Below, piece by piece: positions 8,122 to 17,821 of a stretch of DNA of 64,000 bases (its first letter is position 1; every line of letters starts with the position of its first letter). Source of the DNA: Prevotella sp. P3-122. GTDB taxonomy: Bacteria > Bacteroidota > Bacteroidia > Bacteroidales > Bacteroidaceae. The stretch lies in the NCBI RefSeq assembly GCF_002251365.1, contig NZ_NPJH01000013.1, positions 1 through 64,000 on the forward strand, read 5' to 3'. Under the pieces are notes generated by a model. It ran no database searches, was not told where the DNA came from, and worked only from the letters and a program-made list of their open reading frames with translations. The position numbers and the translations under genes are program-made.

Positions 8122-10158
8122 ATGGATTTCAAACTAACATCTAAATATAAGCCAACTGGTGATCAGCCGCAAGCTATCCAGCAACTTACCGATGGTGTGC
8201 GGGAAGGTGTTCCAGCGCAGGTGCTGCTTGGCGTTACTGGCTCAGGCAAGACCTTTACCATAGCCAATGTCATAGCGAATGTTGGCAAGCCTACTCTGAT
8301 ACTCAGCCACAACAAAACGTTGGCTGCACAGTTGTATGAAGAGATGAGAGACTTTTTCCCCGAAAATGCTGTCGAATATTATGTATCATATTATGACTAT
8401 TATCAGCCAGAAGCATATATTCCGTCAAGGGATATATATATAGAAAAAGATTTGGCTATAAACGAGGAAATAGACAAACTCCGTTTGGGTGCAGTAAGTG
8501 CTTTATTGTCAGGACGTAAAGATGTAATAGTTGTATCTTCTGTTTCGTGCATTTACGGTATGGGGGGGCCTACTGCAATGAACGAGAGCATCATTCGGAT
8601 CAAATGCGGACAGAAGCTTAACCGTAATGATTTTTTGCGCATGCTGGTGTCTGCACTCTACATAAGAAACGATGTAGCCCTGGAACGCGGGAACTTCTCC
8701 GTTAAGGGAGATACCGTAAACATAGCCATGGCCTATAGCGACAACGTTCTGAAAGTATGCTGGTGGGATGACGAGATTGACTCAATAGAAGAGGTGGATG
8801 CAGTGACCATGAAACGAATAGCCAAGTTTGAGAGTTATCAGATTTACCCGGCAAACCTCTTCGTGACAACAAAGGAACAGACCGAGCGTGGCATAAGAAT
8901 GATACAGGACGACCTCGTCAAGCAGATAGACTTCTTCACGGAACTTGGTGACAATATCAAGGCGCAGAGGATAAAGGAACGCGTGGAATATGACATGGAG
9001 ATGATAAAGGAACTGGGTCATTGTTCGGGAATAGAGAATTATTCCAGGTATTTTGACGGGCGTGAGCCTGGCCAGAGACCTTATTGTCTTCTTGATTTCT
9101 TCCCTTCCGACTATCTGCTTGTTGTAGATGAGAGTCACGTGAGCGTTCCTCAGATTAACGCCATGTATGGAGGCGACAGGGCACGTAAGCAGAATCTTGT
9201 TGAATATGGCTTCCGTTTGCCCGCAGCCTTCGACAACAGACCATTGAGATTTGAGGAGTTCCATGAGATGATAAATCAGATAATCTATGTTTCCGCTACA
9301 CCGGCCGACTATGAGCTTCAGGAGGCCGAGGGGGTTATTGTAGAGCAACTGATACGACCCACCGGACTACTTGACCCAGAGATAGTGGTACGTCCGTCTG
9401 CCAACCAGATTGATGACCTTATGGACGAGATTCTCACGCGTACAAACAGGAATGAGCGCACTCTTGTTACCACTCTTACCAAGCGTATGGCTGAGGAACT
9501 TACGGAATATCTGCTAAACCACGACGTGAAGGCGAACTATATACATAGTGACGTGGCTACGCTTGACAGGGTTAAGATAATGAACGACCTGAGATCTGGA
9601 GTCTTCGATGTGCTCGTAGGAGTCAATCTTCTGCGTGAAGGTCTCGACTTGCCCGAAGTATCTCTTGTGGCCATACTGGATGCCGACAAGGAAGGTTTCC
9701 TAAGGAGTCACCGCAGCCTTACGCAGACCGCTGGCCGTGCTGCACGAAATGTCAATGGTAAGGTAATTATGTATGCCGACACCATTACAGAGAGCATGCG
9801 CAAGACCATCGACGAGACACTCAGACGGCGTACCATTCAGCTGAAATACAACGAGGAACACAACATCACACCACAGCAGATAGAGAAATCCATAAAGGGT
9901 GGACTGGCAGGTGCTGCGAAATCTACGCAACAAAAACAATCGTCCCCCTACTCTACGACAGCATATCAGGGACCTGGTGACGGTGCCTTTGCTGCCGACC
10001 CGATTATTAGAAAGATGTCGGCTGCAGAACTTAGAAAGAGCATAGAGAACACAGCTGCCCTAATGAAGGAAGCTGCCAAACAACTCGACTTCATGCAGGC
10101 TGCCCAGTACCGTGATGAGATGCTACGATTGCAGAAACTGCTCGACGAGAAAGAATAA
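8122..10158 (+). CDS. uvrB: Excinuclease ABC subunit B
   Basis: 678 residues, the normal UvrB length. It starts with KLTSKYKPTGDQPQAI, the conserved N-terminus. Walker A GVTGSGKT is at residues 37-44; the Tyr-rich beta-hairpin (YYVSYYDYYQPEAYIPSRD) that is pushed between DNA strands is at ~90-110; Walker B-like DESH lies near 338; helicase motifs V and VI (GVNLLREGLDLPEVSLVAILDAD, QTAGRAARN) are intact. A C-terminal UVR domain (AAKQLDFMQAAQYRDEM) at ~645-675 binds UvrC. It loads onto damaged DNA with UvrA and positions UvrC for nucleotide excision repair. Stands alone behind its own promoter. Confidence 0.98.
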   Translation: MDFKLTSKYKPTGDQPQAIQQLTDGVREGVPAQVLLGVTGSGKTFTIANVIANVGKPTLILSHNKTLAAQLYEEMRDFFPENAVEYYVSYYDYYQPEAYIPSRDIYIEKDLAINEEIDKLRLGAVSALLSGRKDVIVVSSVSCIYGMGGPTAMNESIIRIKCGQKLNRNDFLRMLVSALYIRNDVALERGNFSVKGDTVNIAMAYSDNVLKVCWWDDEIDSIEEVDAVTMKRIAKFESYQIYPANLFVTTKEQTERGIRMIQDDLVKQIDFFTELGDNIKAQRIKERVEYDMEMIKELGHCSGIENYSRYFDGREPGQRPYCLLDFFPSDYLLVVDESHVSVPQINAMYGGDRARKQNLVEYGFRLPAAFDNRPLRFEEFHEMINQIIYVSATPADYELQEAEGVIVEQLIRPTGLLDPEIVVRPSANQIDDLMDEILTRTNRNERTLVTTLTKRMAEELTEYLLNHDVKANYIHSDVATLDRVKIMNDLRSGVFDVLVGVNLLREGLDLPEVSLVAILDADKEGFLRSHRSLTQTAGRAARNVNGKVIMYADTITESMRKTIDETLRRRTIQLKYNEEHNITPQQIEKSIKGGLAGAAKSTQQKQSSPYSTTAYQGPGDGAFAADPIIRKMSAAELRKSIENTAALMKEAAKQLDFMQAAQYRDEMLRLQKLLDEKE

Positions 10159-10214
10159 CTGCAATTTGTTTGGTTAAAAATTGCTTAATCAGTATGTAAT
10201 AACACATAATTTAT

Positions 10215-10222
10215 TACTTTTG
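10215..10222 (+). promoter_or_regulatory. -7 promoter box of the DUF4468 operon
   Basis: TACTTTTG 33 bp upstream of the start codon at 10255. Confidence 0.6.
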
Positions 10223-10254
10223 CATGAAATTAATATCTAAATCAGTTATTTAAG

Positions 10255-10908
10255 ATGAAAAAAACTATTATTGCAATAATGCTCCTATGCCCGACTCTGT
10301 CTTTTGCACAGAATACCTGGGAGGTTCCAACACAGAAAACAGAGGTAAGAGACACCACCAAGCGCAAGGCTCTCTTTGAGACCAAGAAGAAAGTCGAGGA
10401 CCCCAAGTATCTGTCTGGTGCCGTTCCTGTTGTTGACGGTAAGGTGACGTTTACCCTCGACATGGATGTAAAAGGGAAAACGGCCCAGGAGATTTATGAT
10501 ATCCTTTATGGCGTTCTTGATAATATGACAAAGGAGGAGAACCAGTTCAAGGAGAGCAAGATTGCCATTGTCAACAAGGGCGAGCACACTATAGCCGCAC
10601 GCTACAAGGAATGGCTCGTATTCCGCAATTCGGCTCTATCCCTTGACCGCACGGTATTCAACTACACCATTATAGCCCAGGCCACAGACGGACATGTAAA
10701 CGTGAAGCTGTTTAGAATAAGCTATCAGTATGAGCTTGAGCGCGGCATCAACGACGGTATAGAGGTTGTTGCAGAAGAATGGATTACCGACGAACAGGGA
10801 TTGAACAAGAAGAAGGACAAGCTGGCAAAGTATTCCGGCAAGTTCCGCAAGAAAACCATTGATCGCAAGGACAACATTTTTGAAACCATAACAAATGCTC
10901 TTAGATAA
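10255..10908 (+). CDS. Secreted DUF4468 family protein
   Basis: 217 residues with a signal peptide (MKKTIIAIMLLCPTLSFAQ). The central part (GKVTFTLDMDVKGKTAQEIYDIL ... RTVFNYTIIAQATDGHVNV) has the alternating strand-helix pattern of DUF4468, a TBP-like fold found almost only in Bacteroidetes and often encoded near envelope genes. Molecular function unknown. The next gene overlaps its end by 14 bp, and a porin follows, so the three probably form one envelope operon. Confidence 0.8.
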   Translation: MKKTIIAIMLLCPTLSFAQNTWEVPTQKTEVRDTTKRKALFETKKKVEDPKYLSGAVPVVDGKVTFTLDMDVKGKTAQEIYDILYGVLDNMTKEENQFKESKIAIVNKGEHTIAARYKEWLVFRNSALSLDRTVFNYTIIAQATDGHVNVKLFRISYQYELERGINDGIEVVAEEWITDEQGLNKKKDKLAKYSGKFRKKTIDRKDNIFETITNALR

Positions 10909-11092
10909 TAACTTAGACCGCAGCAACGACAGGTTCTTGAAAGCTCGCAATTGGCTGAACGTAATTTTCATTATATTTGCCGTTGCGGGCATGGCCGTAT
11001 ATTATTTCTCCAACCATACGGTTGGCACCATTGTCATTATAGTGGGAATGGTATTCAAGTTTGTAGAATGTATATTACGATTTCTCCGTTAA
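10895..11092 (+). CDS. Small two-helix membrane protein
   Basis: 65 residues, two hydrophobic helices (WLNVIFIIFAVAGMAVYYF and VGTIVIIVGMVFKFVECIL) joined by a short SNHT turn, with a positively charged N-terminal segment. It overlaps the upstream gene's end and its stop codon overlaps the next gene's start (TAATG at 11090-11094), so it is translationally coupled to both. I recognise no function. Confidence 0.75.
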   Translation: MLLDNNLDRSNDRFLKARNWLNVIFIIFAVAGMAVYYFSNHTVGTIVIIVGMVFKFVECILRFLR

Positions 11093-13455
11093 TGAATAAA
11101 GCACTCTCAATGTTGTTGCTGCTTTCGGCATGTGTCGCAGTACAGGCTCAGGACCGTACTTTCAGTCAGATGGACGAGAGCGGAAACATTACTTCAAGGG
11201 GCGGAGGAGCAAGAAACCCGAAGGACTCTCTTGGCTCTGACAAGAAAATTCCCAAGGGCATGTATGTGTGGACGGTAGACAAGATGTTTGGAGATATCAG
11301 GCGTGCAGAGCCTGATACTGTCTCCCACATGTATATGAACAGCATCTTCACTACGGGACTGCGCGGGGAGTATAACACCACTGGCAACCTTGGAGCTCCG
11401 CGCATAGCACGAATATTTATCGACCGCCAGGAGGCAGACCAGTTTATCTTCACCCAGCCATATGACTTCGTTCTTACCCCTGTAGAGAAATACCATTTCA
11501 CCAATACTCTCTCACCTTTCACAAACCTTAGCTACAACACGGCCGGCAACAGGACAAATGGTGAGGACCATTTCACGGCCAAGTATGCCGTTAACGCAGG
11601 GAAGAAGCTTGGTGCAGGCTTCAAGTTTGACTATATCTATGGGCGTGGATATTATCAGAACCAGAGCACTTCTCACTTCAACTACTCCATGCATGCGTCT
11701 TACCTTGGAGACAGATACCAGGCACATGTACTATTCTCTACTCTTCATCAGAAAGTTACAGAGAATGGCGGTATCACCAACGATGACTACGTAAAGCATC
11801 CTGAATTGTTTAATGAGAACTTCTCTACCTCAGAGATACCCGTCAACCTTGACCGCAACTGGAACAGAAACGACAACCAGCATCTGTTCTTCACCCATAG
11901 ATACAGCGTGGGGTTCACGCGTAAGGTACCTATGACGAAGGAAGAGATAGAGGCACGAAAGTTTGCCATCTCCTCACAGAAAGAGGCCGAGGAACGAAAA
12001 GCCCAGCAAAAGGCACGTGAGAAAAAGAACGGAGACGAGGACACTGATGATGACGAACCAGCTGTTCAGGACAACTTTGCTGGCAGACCAGATAATGCAA
12101 AGGTTGTTAAGGCCGTCCAACCAGCCGACAGTCTTTTGACAGCAGACTCTACCCTACTGGCGGCCGGACAACCGACTGGCGAGTTAGACCGCATAGCCGT
12201 TAACGGAAAAGCTGCCGCAGACTCCATACTTGCAGCCTCGTCAACAGCCAAGGAGGATACGTCATGGCTCAAGGACGAGTATGTGCCAGTAACAAGTTTC
12301 ATACATACGGCAGAGCTGAACAACTACAAGCGTATCTATCAGGCTTATGAGACTCCAGATGATTTTTATGCAAACACATACGACGTGGATGAGAAGTTTT
12401 CTGGTGACTCTATTTACGACAAGACAAACCTGCTAAGCCTCAGAAACACATTCGCTATATCGCTTCTTGAAGGTTTCAACAAATGGGCCAAGGCAGGCCT
12501 GAAGGTGTTTGCAGCCCATGAGCTCAGACATTTCACCCTGCCCGACGTCGCTGGTACTGCCAAGTACAACGAGAATAACATAAGTGTGGGAGGCCAGCTT
12601 ATCAAGACCCAAGGCAAGACCTTCCATTACAATGCCCTTGGCGAGATTGTGCTTGCCGGCGAGGACGCAGGCAACGTAAAGATTGATGCTACCGCCGACC
12701 TCAACTTCCCATTGTTTGGCGATACGGTAACGCTCGCAGCAAGCGGATTTTTCCATCGCACCAATCCTACGTTCTATTTCCGACATTATCACTCGAAACA
12801 TCTCTGGTGGGACTATGATGACCTTGATGCCATCGTACACACAAGAATACAGGGACTGTTCGGCTACAAGAAGACAAGGACAACCCTTAGGGTGGCCGTT
12901 GACGAAATCAAGAACCTGACTTATTTCGGACAGGGCTATACCATACATGATGATTTCAGCAGAACAGGCACATATGTATCTGTTAACCAAGAGAGCGATG
13001 CAGTAACTCTTGTCACGGCGTCACTATGCCAGGACCTTACACTTGGTCCGCTCAACTGGGAGAATGTCATCACATGGCAGAAGTCTACTAAGGAGAGTGT
13101 TTTGCCTGTACCATCTCTGAACATATATACAAATCTGTATCTCCGCTTCAAGATAGCCAAGGTGCTTAAGTGTGACCTGGGTGCCGACATGAGGTTCTTC
13201 ACGAAATACTACGCTCCTGACTACAGTCCACTGATGGGACAATATGCTGTGCAGACAGGAAACCATCGTACTGAGGTTGGCAACTATCCTGTTGTCAACG
13301 CATACATAAACTTCCATCTTAAGCACACCCGTTTCTTCGTAATGATGAGCCACATCAATGCCGGCAACGGAAAGGCCGACTATTTCTTCACACCACACTA
13401 TCCGCTCAACGAGAGGATATTCAGGTTTGGAGTGAGCTGGAACTTCTTTAACTGA
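11092..13455 (+). CDS. Putative outer-membrane porin (Porin_10 type)
   Basis: 787 residues from the ATG at 11092, which overlaps the previous stop and opens a signal peptide (MNKALSMLLLLSACVAVQAQ); a longer frame would erase it. The first third has the DTVSHMYMNS...NLGAPRIARIFIDRQ region and the F-x-F-T-N-TLSPFTNLSYNTAG strand typical of Bacteroidetes putative porins. A low-complexity charged linker (QKEAEERKAQQKAREKKN, then acidic and Ala-rich) spans residues ~290-390 and is predicted to be disordered or coiled. The C-terminal half alternates as amphipathic beta strands and ends in an aromatic residue (RFGVSWNFFN), the usual beta-barrel signal for BAM. Confidence 0.8.
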   Translation: MNKALSMLLLLSACVAVQAQDRTFSQMDESGNITSRGGGARNPKDSLGSDKKIPKGMYVWTVDKMFGDIRRAEPDTVSHMYMNSIFTTGLRGEYNTTGNLGAPRIARIFIDRQEADQFIFTQPYDFVLTPVEKYHFTNTLSPFTNLSYNTAGNRTNGEDHFTAKYAVNAGKKLGAGFKFDYIYGRGYYQNQSTSHFNYSMHASYLGDRYQAHVLFSTLHQKVTENGGITNDDYVKHPELFNENFSTSEIPVNLDRNWNRNDNQHLFFTHRYSVGFTRKVPMTKEEIEARKFAISSQKEAEERKAQQKAREKKNGDEDTDDDEPAVQDNFAGRPDNAKVVKAVQPADSLLTADSTLLAAGQPTGELDRIAVNGKAAADSILAASSTAKEDTSWLKDEYVPVTSFIHTAELNNYKRIYQAYETPDDFYANTYDVDEKFSGDSIYDKTNLLSLRNTFAISLLEGFNKWAKAGLKVFAAHELRHFTLPDVAGTAKYNENNISVGGQLIKTQGKTFHYNALGEIVLAGEDAGNVKIDATADLNFPLFGDTVTLAASGFFHRTNPTFYFRHYHSKHLWWDYDDLDAIVHTRIQGLFGYKKTRTTLRVAVDEIKNLTYFGQGYTIHDDFSRTGTYVSVNQESDAVTLVTASLCQDLTLGPLNWENVITWQKSTKESVLPVPSLNIYTNLYLRFKIAKVLKCDLGADMRFFTKYYAPDYSPLMGQYAVQTGNHRTEVGNYPVVNAYINFHLKHTRFFVMMSHINAGNGKADYFFTPHYPLNERIFRFGVSWNFFN

Positions 13456-13468
13456 TACTATACTTTTT

Positions 13469-14434
13469 ATGACTATGCGTATCAACGACGATAACATAGA
13501 GGTTAGACGCAATTCCATGCAGGCCTGGCTATTGGCTGCACGTCCAAAGACCTTGTCTGGTGCGGCAGTCCCCGTGATGCTTGGCATATCTCTTGCTGTC
13601 AACGATACACAGATGGCGGGGTTCATGCCCGTGCCTGCCTTGCTGTGTGTCTTGTTTGCTTTCCTTATGCAGATAGATGCCAATTTCATAAACGACTACT
13701 TTGACTGTGTGCGTGGAAACGACGATGAGACACGTCTCGGACCGAAAAGAGCCTGTGCCGAAGGATGGATAAGTCTTGAAGCTATGAGAATGGGAATAGC
13801 CATTACTACCCTTTTGGCTTGTCTGACTGGTCTGCCATTAATATTTTATGGCGGTATTTCCATGATTGTTGTCGGTTTGCTGTGTGTAGTCTTTGCTTTC
13901 CTTTATACCACTAAACTCTCATACCTTGGTATGGGCGACCTGCTGGTACTGGTATTCTTTGGATTAGTTCCCGTTTGTGTCACCCGTTATCTTTGTCTGG
14001 GTGGCGCAGGACAACCAGTGACGTGCGAGAGCCTGACAGTATCCATAGCCTGTGGTCTAGTCATAGACACCCTGCTCATAGTAAACAACTACCGTGACAT
14101 AGATAACGACAGGAAGGCCGGCAAGATAACACTTGTCGTAAGGCTTGGCGAGCCACTCTCACTTAGATTGTACCTTTTGATAGGGTATCTTAGTGTTTTT
14201 CTTGTCTCTGCCTGCTGGCTATATGATGCTGTATGCGAAAGCAGGTATTTGCTGCTGCTAAGTGTAGTCGCTCTTGTTGGCATCTACGGAAGACTGCATG
14301 GACTGACTTCAAGATCCATGCGTGAGAACAAGGATAAACGTGAGCTTAACAAGCTTCTTGGAAAGACCGCACGCAACATATTCCTGTTTGGACTGATTAC
14401 GGCCTTGGCCTATGTCTTCACGGCATTCCTTTAG
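13469..14434 (+). CDS. menA: 1,4-dihydroxy-2-naphthoate polyprenyltransferase
   Basis: 321 residues, multi-pass membrane enzyme of the UbiA superfamily. Motif 1 is DANFINDYFDCVRGNDDE (the N-x3-D-x3-D Mg-prenyl-diphosphate site) near residue 70, and motif 2 is NNYRDIDNDRKAGK near 210 (D-x3-D). The ARPKTLSGAAVPV segment at the start is characteristic of MenA. It transfers a polyprenyl chain to DHNA in menaquinone synthesis. An alternative start at residue 3 (ATGCGT) or 17 would shorten the N-terminus. It sits 13 bp after the porin and may be part of the same transcript. Confidence 0.92.
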   Translation: MTMRINDDNIEVRRNSMQAWLLAARPKTLSGAAVPVMLGISLAVNDTQMAGFMPVPALLCVLFAFLMQIDANFINDYFDCVRGNDDETRLGPKRACAEGWISLEAMRMGIAITTLLACLTGLPLIFYGGISMIVVGLLCVVFAFLYTTKLSYLGMGDLLVLVFFGLVPVCVTRYLCLGGAGQPVTCESLTVSIACGLVIDTLLIVNNYRDIDNDRKAGKITLVVRLGEPLSLRLYLLIGYLSVFLVSACWLYDAVCESRYLLLLSVVALVGIYGRLHGLTSRSMRENKDKRELNKLLGKTARNIFLFGLITALAYVFTAFL

Positions 14435-14504
14435 ATTCAGGTACTACCTGTATCTCGTCTATGTACAATAATAATAAAAGAACAAACCCAACATATACAG
14501 AGTC

Positions 14505-15149
14505 ATGATTCAGCAAATAGACCTGTCGCTTATGGAGTTTATCGACCAGCAGATTCTGCCCCGATATGCCAGTTTCGGAAAGAGCCATGGCCTTTTCCAT
14601 GTCACCCGCGTCATCAAGAACAGCATCGTTCTGGCACGGCAGCTTGGTGTCGATATCAACATGGCGTATACAATAGCGGCATACCATGACCTGGGTATGG
14701 ATGGGCCAAGAGCCATACATCACATTACAGGTGGGAGGATATTGGCTATGGATGCCAGGCTCAAGAGATGGTTCTCTCCAGAACAGATAAAGATTATGCG
14801 TGAGGCTGTAGAGGACCATCGTGCCTCAGCATCACACACGCCACGCAATATCTATGGAAAGATTGTTGCAGAAGCCGACCGCGACATCGACGAGGAAGTG
14901 GTCTTCACACGTGCCATAGAGTATGGAATGGAGAAAAGTCCCGACAAGGACAAGGAATGGCAATGGAAACGCTTCGTCACACACATGGAGGAGAAATATT
15001 CCATCAACGGGTACATAAAGCTTTGGATTCCACATTCACCCAATGAGAATAAGCTGAAAAGCCTGCGCGAGGTAATCGCAAACAAGTCCCTGCTAAGGCA
15101 ACGCTTCGATGCCATCTACGACAAGCTTCTTCAGGGTAAGTCTGAATAG
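14505..15149 (+). CDS. HD-domain phosphohydrolase
   Basis: 214 residues. Metal-binding residues of the HD superfamily are visible: H in SHGLFHVTRV, the HD pair in AAYHDLGMD, and further His/Asp in EDHRASASH and AEADRDID. HD proteins hydrolyse phosphomonoesters or diesters, often of nucleotides; the substrate here is unknown. Its last 19 bp overlap the 3' end of the convergent glycosyltransferase gene. Confidence 0.8.
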   Translation: MIQQIDLSLMEFIDQQILPRYASFGKSHGLFHVTRVIKNSIVLARQLGVDINMAYTIAAYHDLGMDGPRAIHHITGGRILAMDARLKRWFSPEQIKIMREAVEDHRASASHTPRNIYGKIVAEADRDIDEEVVFTRAIEYGMEKSPDKDKEWQWKRFVTHMEEKYSINGYIKLWIPHSPNENKLKSLREVIANKSLLRQRFDAIYDKLLQGKSE

Positions 15150-16147
15150 CGCCTTATGCCCTTGGCATAATATTGCCATAAGAGGGAATAAGGTTTCAGT
15201 AATGCGGCATCCTTCTTGTCCCCGATATTCTGCAACCTGTCTGAATCGAAGTCGTGTTTCCAATTGTTGAAATCACGACGTGCCCTAAAAACAGCCTTGA
15301 AGTCTCCGGCATTATGCTCAATGAGAAGCATTTTTGTGGCGGCAATATAGTCGAGCCACCATCTGACTCTCATCACCCTTCCAAGTTCCTTCTCAGGCAG
15401 ATTCTTATACAGCATGGTAAGGTTGTTCCTGAAGTTCAGGTAAGTCTTCATAGGATTTCCCTTTGGCAATGTTCCTCCGCCAACATGGTATACCTTGCTC
15501 GACGGCTCAACCATAATCCTATACCCCATAAGCCTCATTCGCCAGCATAGGTCTATCTCCTCGTTGTGGGCAAAGAACCTTCCATCCAAGCCTCCAACTT
15601 TCCAGTATACGTCTTTCCTTACCATCAGGCATGCACCGGTAGCCCAATGCACTTCCGTGGCATCGTCGTATTGCCCATGGTCCTTCTCTATTGTTTCCAT
15701 CAGCCTTCCCCGGCAGAAGGGATAGCCATATCTGTCAATAAAGCCACCTGATGCTCCTGCATACTCAAAAGAGTTCGTGTCGTGCATGGCCAAAAGCTTT
15801 GGCTGACATGCCGCTACGTCCTTATTCTCATCCATGAGTCTCACCAAGGGTGTAAGCCATCCCTCCGTAACCTCCACGTCAGAGTTTAGCAACACCATGT
15901 ATTGCGTGTCAATATCCCTTAAAGCCCTGTTGTATCCCTCTGCAAAACCATAGTTCTTGTCAAGCTGTATGGTTCTCACCTCAGGATGGTTATTGACAAC
16001 CCACTCCATAGAGCCGTCTGTCGAGAAATTGTCCGCCACCCATATGTCCGCACTATCTGCTGACATGGCAACGACGTTTGACAGATAGGTCTGTAGCATC
16101 TTTAACCCATTCCAGTTGAGAATAACTATTGCGACTTTTTTAGACAT
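15131..16147 (-). CDS. Family 2 glycosyltransferase
   Basis: 338 residues with a GT-A fold: VAIVILNWNGLKMLQTYL at the N-terminus, the nucleotide-sugar region VADNFSTDGS, and the metal-binding D-x-D-like LLNSDVEV at ~90. The acceptor region W-A-T-G-A-C-L-M-V-R and the EEIDLCWRMRLMGY segment near 210 are typical of rhamnosyltransferase-type GT2 enzymes. Probably acts in surface polysaccharide synthesis. Overlaps the HD gene tail to tail. Confidence 0.88.
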   Translation of the reverse strand: MSKKVAIVILNWNGLKMLQTYLSNVVAMSADSADIWVADNFSTDGSMEWVVNNHPEVRTIQLDKNYGFAEGYNRALRDIDTQYMVLLNSDVEVTEGWLTPLVRLMDENKDVAACQPKLLAMHDTNSFEYAGASGGFIDRYGYPFCRGRLMETIEKDHGQYDDATEVHWATGACLMVRKDVYWKVGGLDGRFFAHNEEIDLCWRMRLMGYRIMVEPSSKVYHVGGGTLPKGNPMKTYLNFRNNLTMLYKNLPEKELGRVMRVRWWLDYIAATKMLLIEHNAGDFKAVFRARRDFNNWKHDFDSDRLQNIGDKKDAALLKPYSLLWQYYAKGIRRYSDLP

Positions 16148-16216
16148 GGCGTTCTTGATTTAATTGATGTATGTTTCCTAAATGTGGCTTATTTTTTATA
16201 GATAGTCTTCTGTGTG

Positions 16217-17548
16217 TTATGGTGTTTCCAGTATCTCGGCCTTCAGGGCAGACTTGTCATGATTGAAGCCTTTGAGCCTGACCTTTATAATCTGATTGTC
16301 GTAGGATTCCCTGGCTATTGATGCCGGCAGCTCCACTCGGATATAGTTGCGTGTGAAGCCATGCATAGCCCGTCCTCTGTTTGACTTTTCAAAGAGCACA
16401 TCAGCCAGAGTGCCGATATGCGACTCATAGAAAGCAAGCCGCTTCTCCTCAGAGAGATCGAGAAGCAATTTCGACCTTCGCTTTTTCTCCGTGTCGCTGA
16501 CGATATATGGTATCTTCAAGGCAAGTGTTCCCGGACGCTCGCTATATGGGAATACGTGCAACTGTGTTACGTCAAGCGACTTTAGGAAATCGTAGCACTC
16601 GTCGAACAGTTCTGGCTCCTCACCACGGCACCCTACCATCACATCCACGCCTATGAAGGCATCAGGCATTAGCTTCTTGATTAGTTCCACCTTTCTGCGG
16701 AACAAGTCTTTGTCGTACCTGCGGTGCATGAGCTTAAGTACTTTGTCACTACCGCTCTGCAGAGGTATGTGAAAATGTGGCATGAAAGCTCTTGAGCCAG
16801 CACAATATTCTATAAGGTCATCACCCATGAGGTCAGGTTCGAGGCTGCTTATCCGGAAACGTTCTATGCCCCGCACGTTATCAAGAGCCTTTACGAGGTC
16901 GAGGAAAGACTCGTCTGAGTTTTCGCCAAACTCCCCAATGTTTACTCCCGTCAGCACAATCTCCTTTCCTCCCTCGCCAGCAGCCTTGGTAGCCTGCTCT
17001 ACAAGTGACGAGATGGATGGATTGCGTGAGAAACCACGTGCATAGGGAATGGTGCAATAGGTACAGAAATAGTTGCATCCGTCCTGCACCTTCAGGAAGT
17101 AGCGTGTACGGTTGCCACGTGAGCAGCTTGGCTGGAATGTCTTTATCTCCTTGGTCTTTACCGAATGGTATTGATGTTCCTTTCCCCACGCGTCAGACAG
17201 AAACTGTATGAGGTTGGCCTTCTCATTGGCGCCGAGCACGAGGTTTACACCTTCGATGTTGCTTACCTTCTCTGACTCAAGCTGTGCGTAACATCCTGTA
17301 ACGACAACAAAGGCGTTAGGGTTCTGGCGTACAAGCTTATGTATGGCTTGCCTGCATTTATGGTCGGCAACCTCAGTAACCGAGCATGTATTAATAAGAC
17401 ATATATCAGCAGGCTCATCTTTGCCGGCTTCTACCACCCCCATCTCTTCCAAAGATTTGGCAAAGGTTGATGTCTCCGAGAAATTCAATTTGCATCCCAG
17501 GGTATGATAAACGGCTTTTTTGCCTTGAAAAACAGAACTGTCAATCAT
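16217..17548 (-). CDS. mtaB: tRNA t6A37 methylthiotransferase
   Basis: 443 residues. The N-terminal MTTase domain has three Cys that bind one 4Fe-4S cluster (Cys19 in HTLGCKLNFSE, Cys55, Cys86), the radical-SAM motif C-x3-C-x2-C is at 158/162/165 (DGCNYFCTYC), and a TRAM-like domain closes the protein. HTLGCKLN plus the gene length distinguish MtaB from MiaB and RimO. It converts t6A37 to ms2t6A37 in tRNAs reading ANN codons. A -7 box lies ~78 bp upstream. Confidence 0.92.
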   Translation of the reverse strand: MIDSSVFQGKKAVYHTLGCKLNFSETSTFAKSLEEMGVVEAGKDEPADICLINTCSVTEVADHKCRQAIHKLVRQNPNAFVVVTGCYAQLESEKVSNIEGVNLVLGANEKANLIQFLSDAWGKEHQYHSVKTKEIKTFQPSCSRGNRTRYFLKVQDGCNYFCTYCTIPYARGFSRNPSISSLVEQATKAAGEGGKEIVLTGVNIGEFGENSDESFLDLVKALDNVRGIERFRISSLEPDLMGDDLIEYCAGSRAFMPHFHIPLQSGSDKVLKLMHRRYDKDLFRRKVELIKKLMPDAFIGVDVMVGCRGEEPELFDECYDFLKSLDVTQLHVFPYSERPGTLALKIPYIVSDTEKKRRSKLLLDLSEEKRLAFYESHIGTLADVLFEKSNRGRAMHGFTRNYIRVELPASIARESYDNQIIKVRLKGFNHDKSALKAEILETP

Positions 17549-17625
17549 CTATTAGTTATTAATAATGTGTACCTGTTATGGTCTAAGTAGCGAGCTACAC
17601 ATATAGTATTGTACATAATGAAATG

Positions 17626-17633
17626 CAAAGTTA
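17626..17633 (-). promoter_or_regulatory. -7 promoter box of mtaB
   Basis: TAACTTTG on the minus strand, 78 bp before the mtaB start, followed by GC as in strong Bacteroidetes promoters. Confidence 0.6.
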
Positions 17634-17742
17634 CGTCATTTTTTTCATCTGTTCGAATTATTGCGAGTTAAAGAAGCTAAAGATTTGTCTTTCGTGGATA
17701 AAGAAACAAGGTTTTGTATTCTTTTATTTGCCTTCTTTTTTG

Positions 17743-17750
17743 TAACTTTG
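17743..17750 (+). promoter_or_regulatory. -7 promoter box of the 17822 gene
   Basis: TAACTTTG with ATG 72 bp downstream. It lies within the longer frame that begins at 17714, which supports translation from 17822 instead. Confidence 0.6.
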
Positions 17751-17821
17751 CGTCCGTTTTGCGCCAACCTGCCATAGCGACGGGGGTGGTAGCGCTTCTA
17801 TCTAACACAATTTCAACAAAC

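Noticed and set aside
10951-11091. N-terminal extension of the porin gene
   Set aside because: It overlaps the small membrane protein gene in another frame and would hide the signal peptide starting at 11092.
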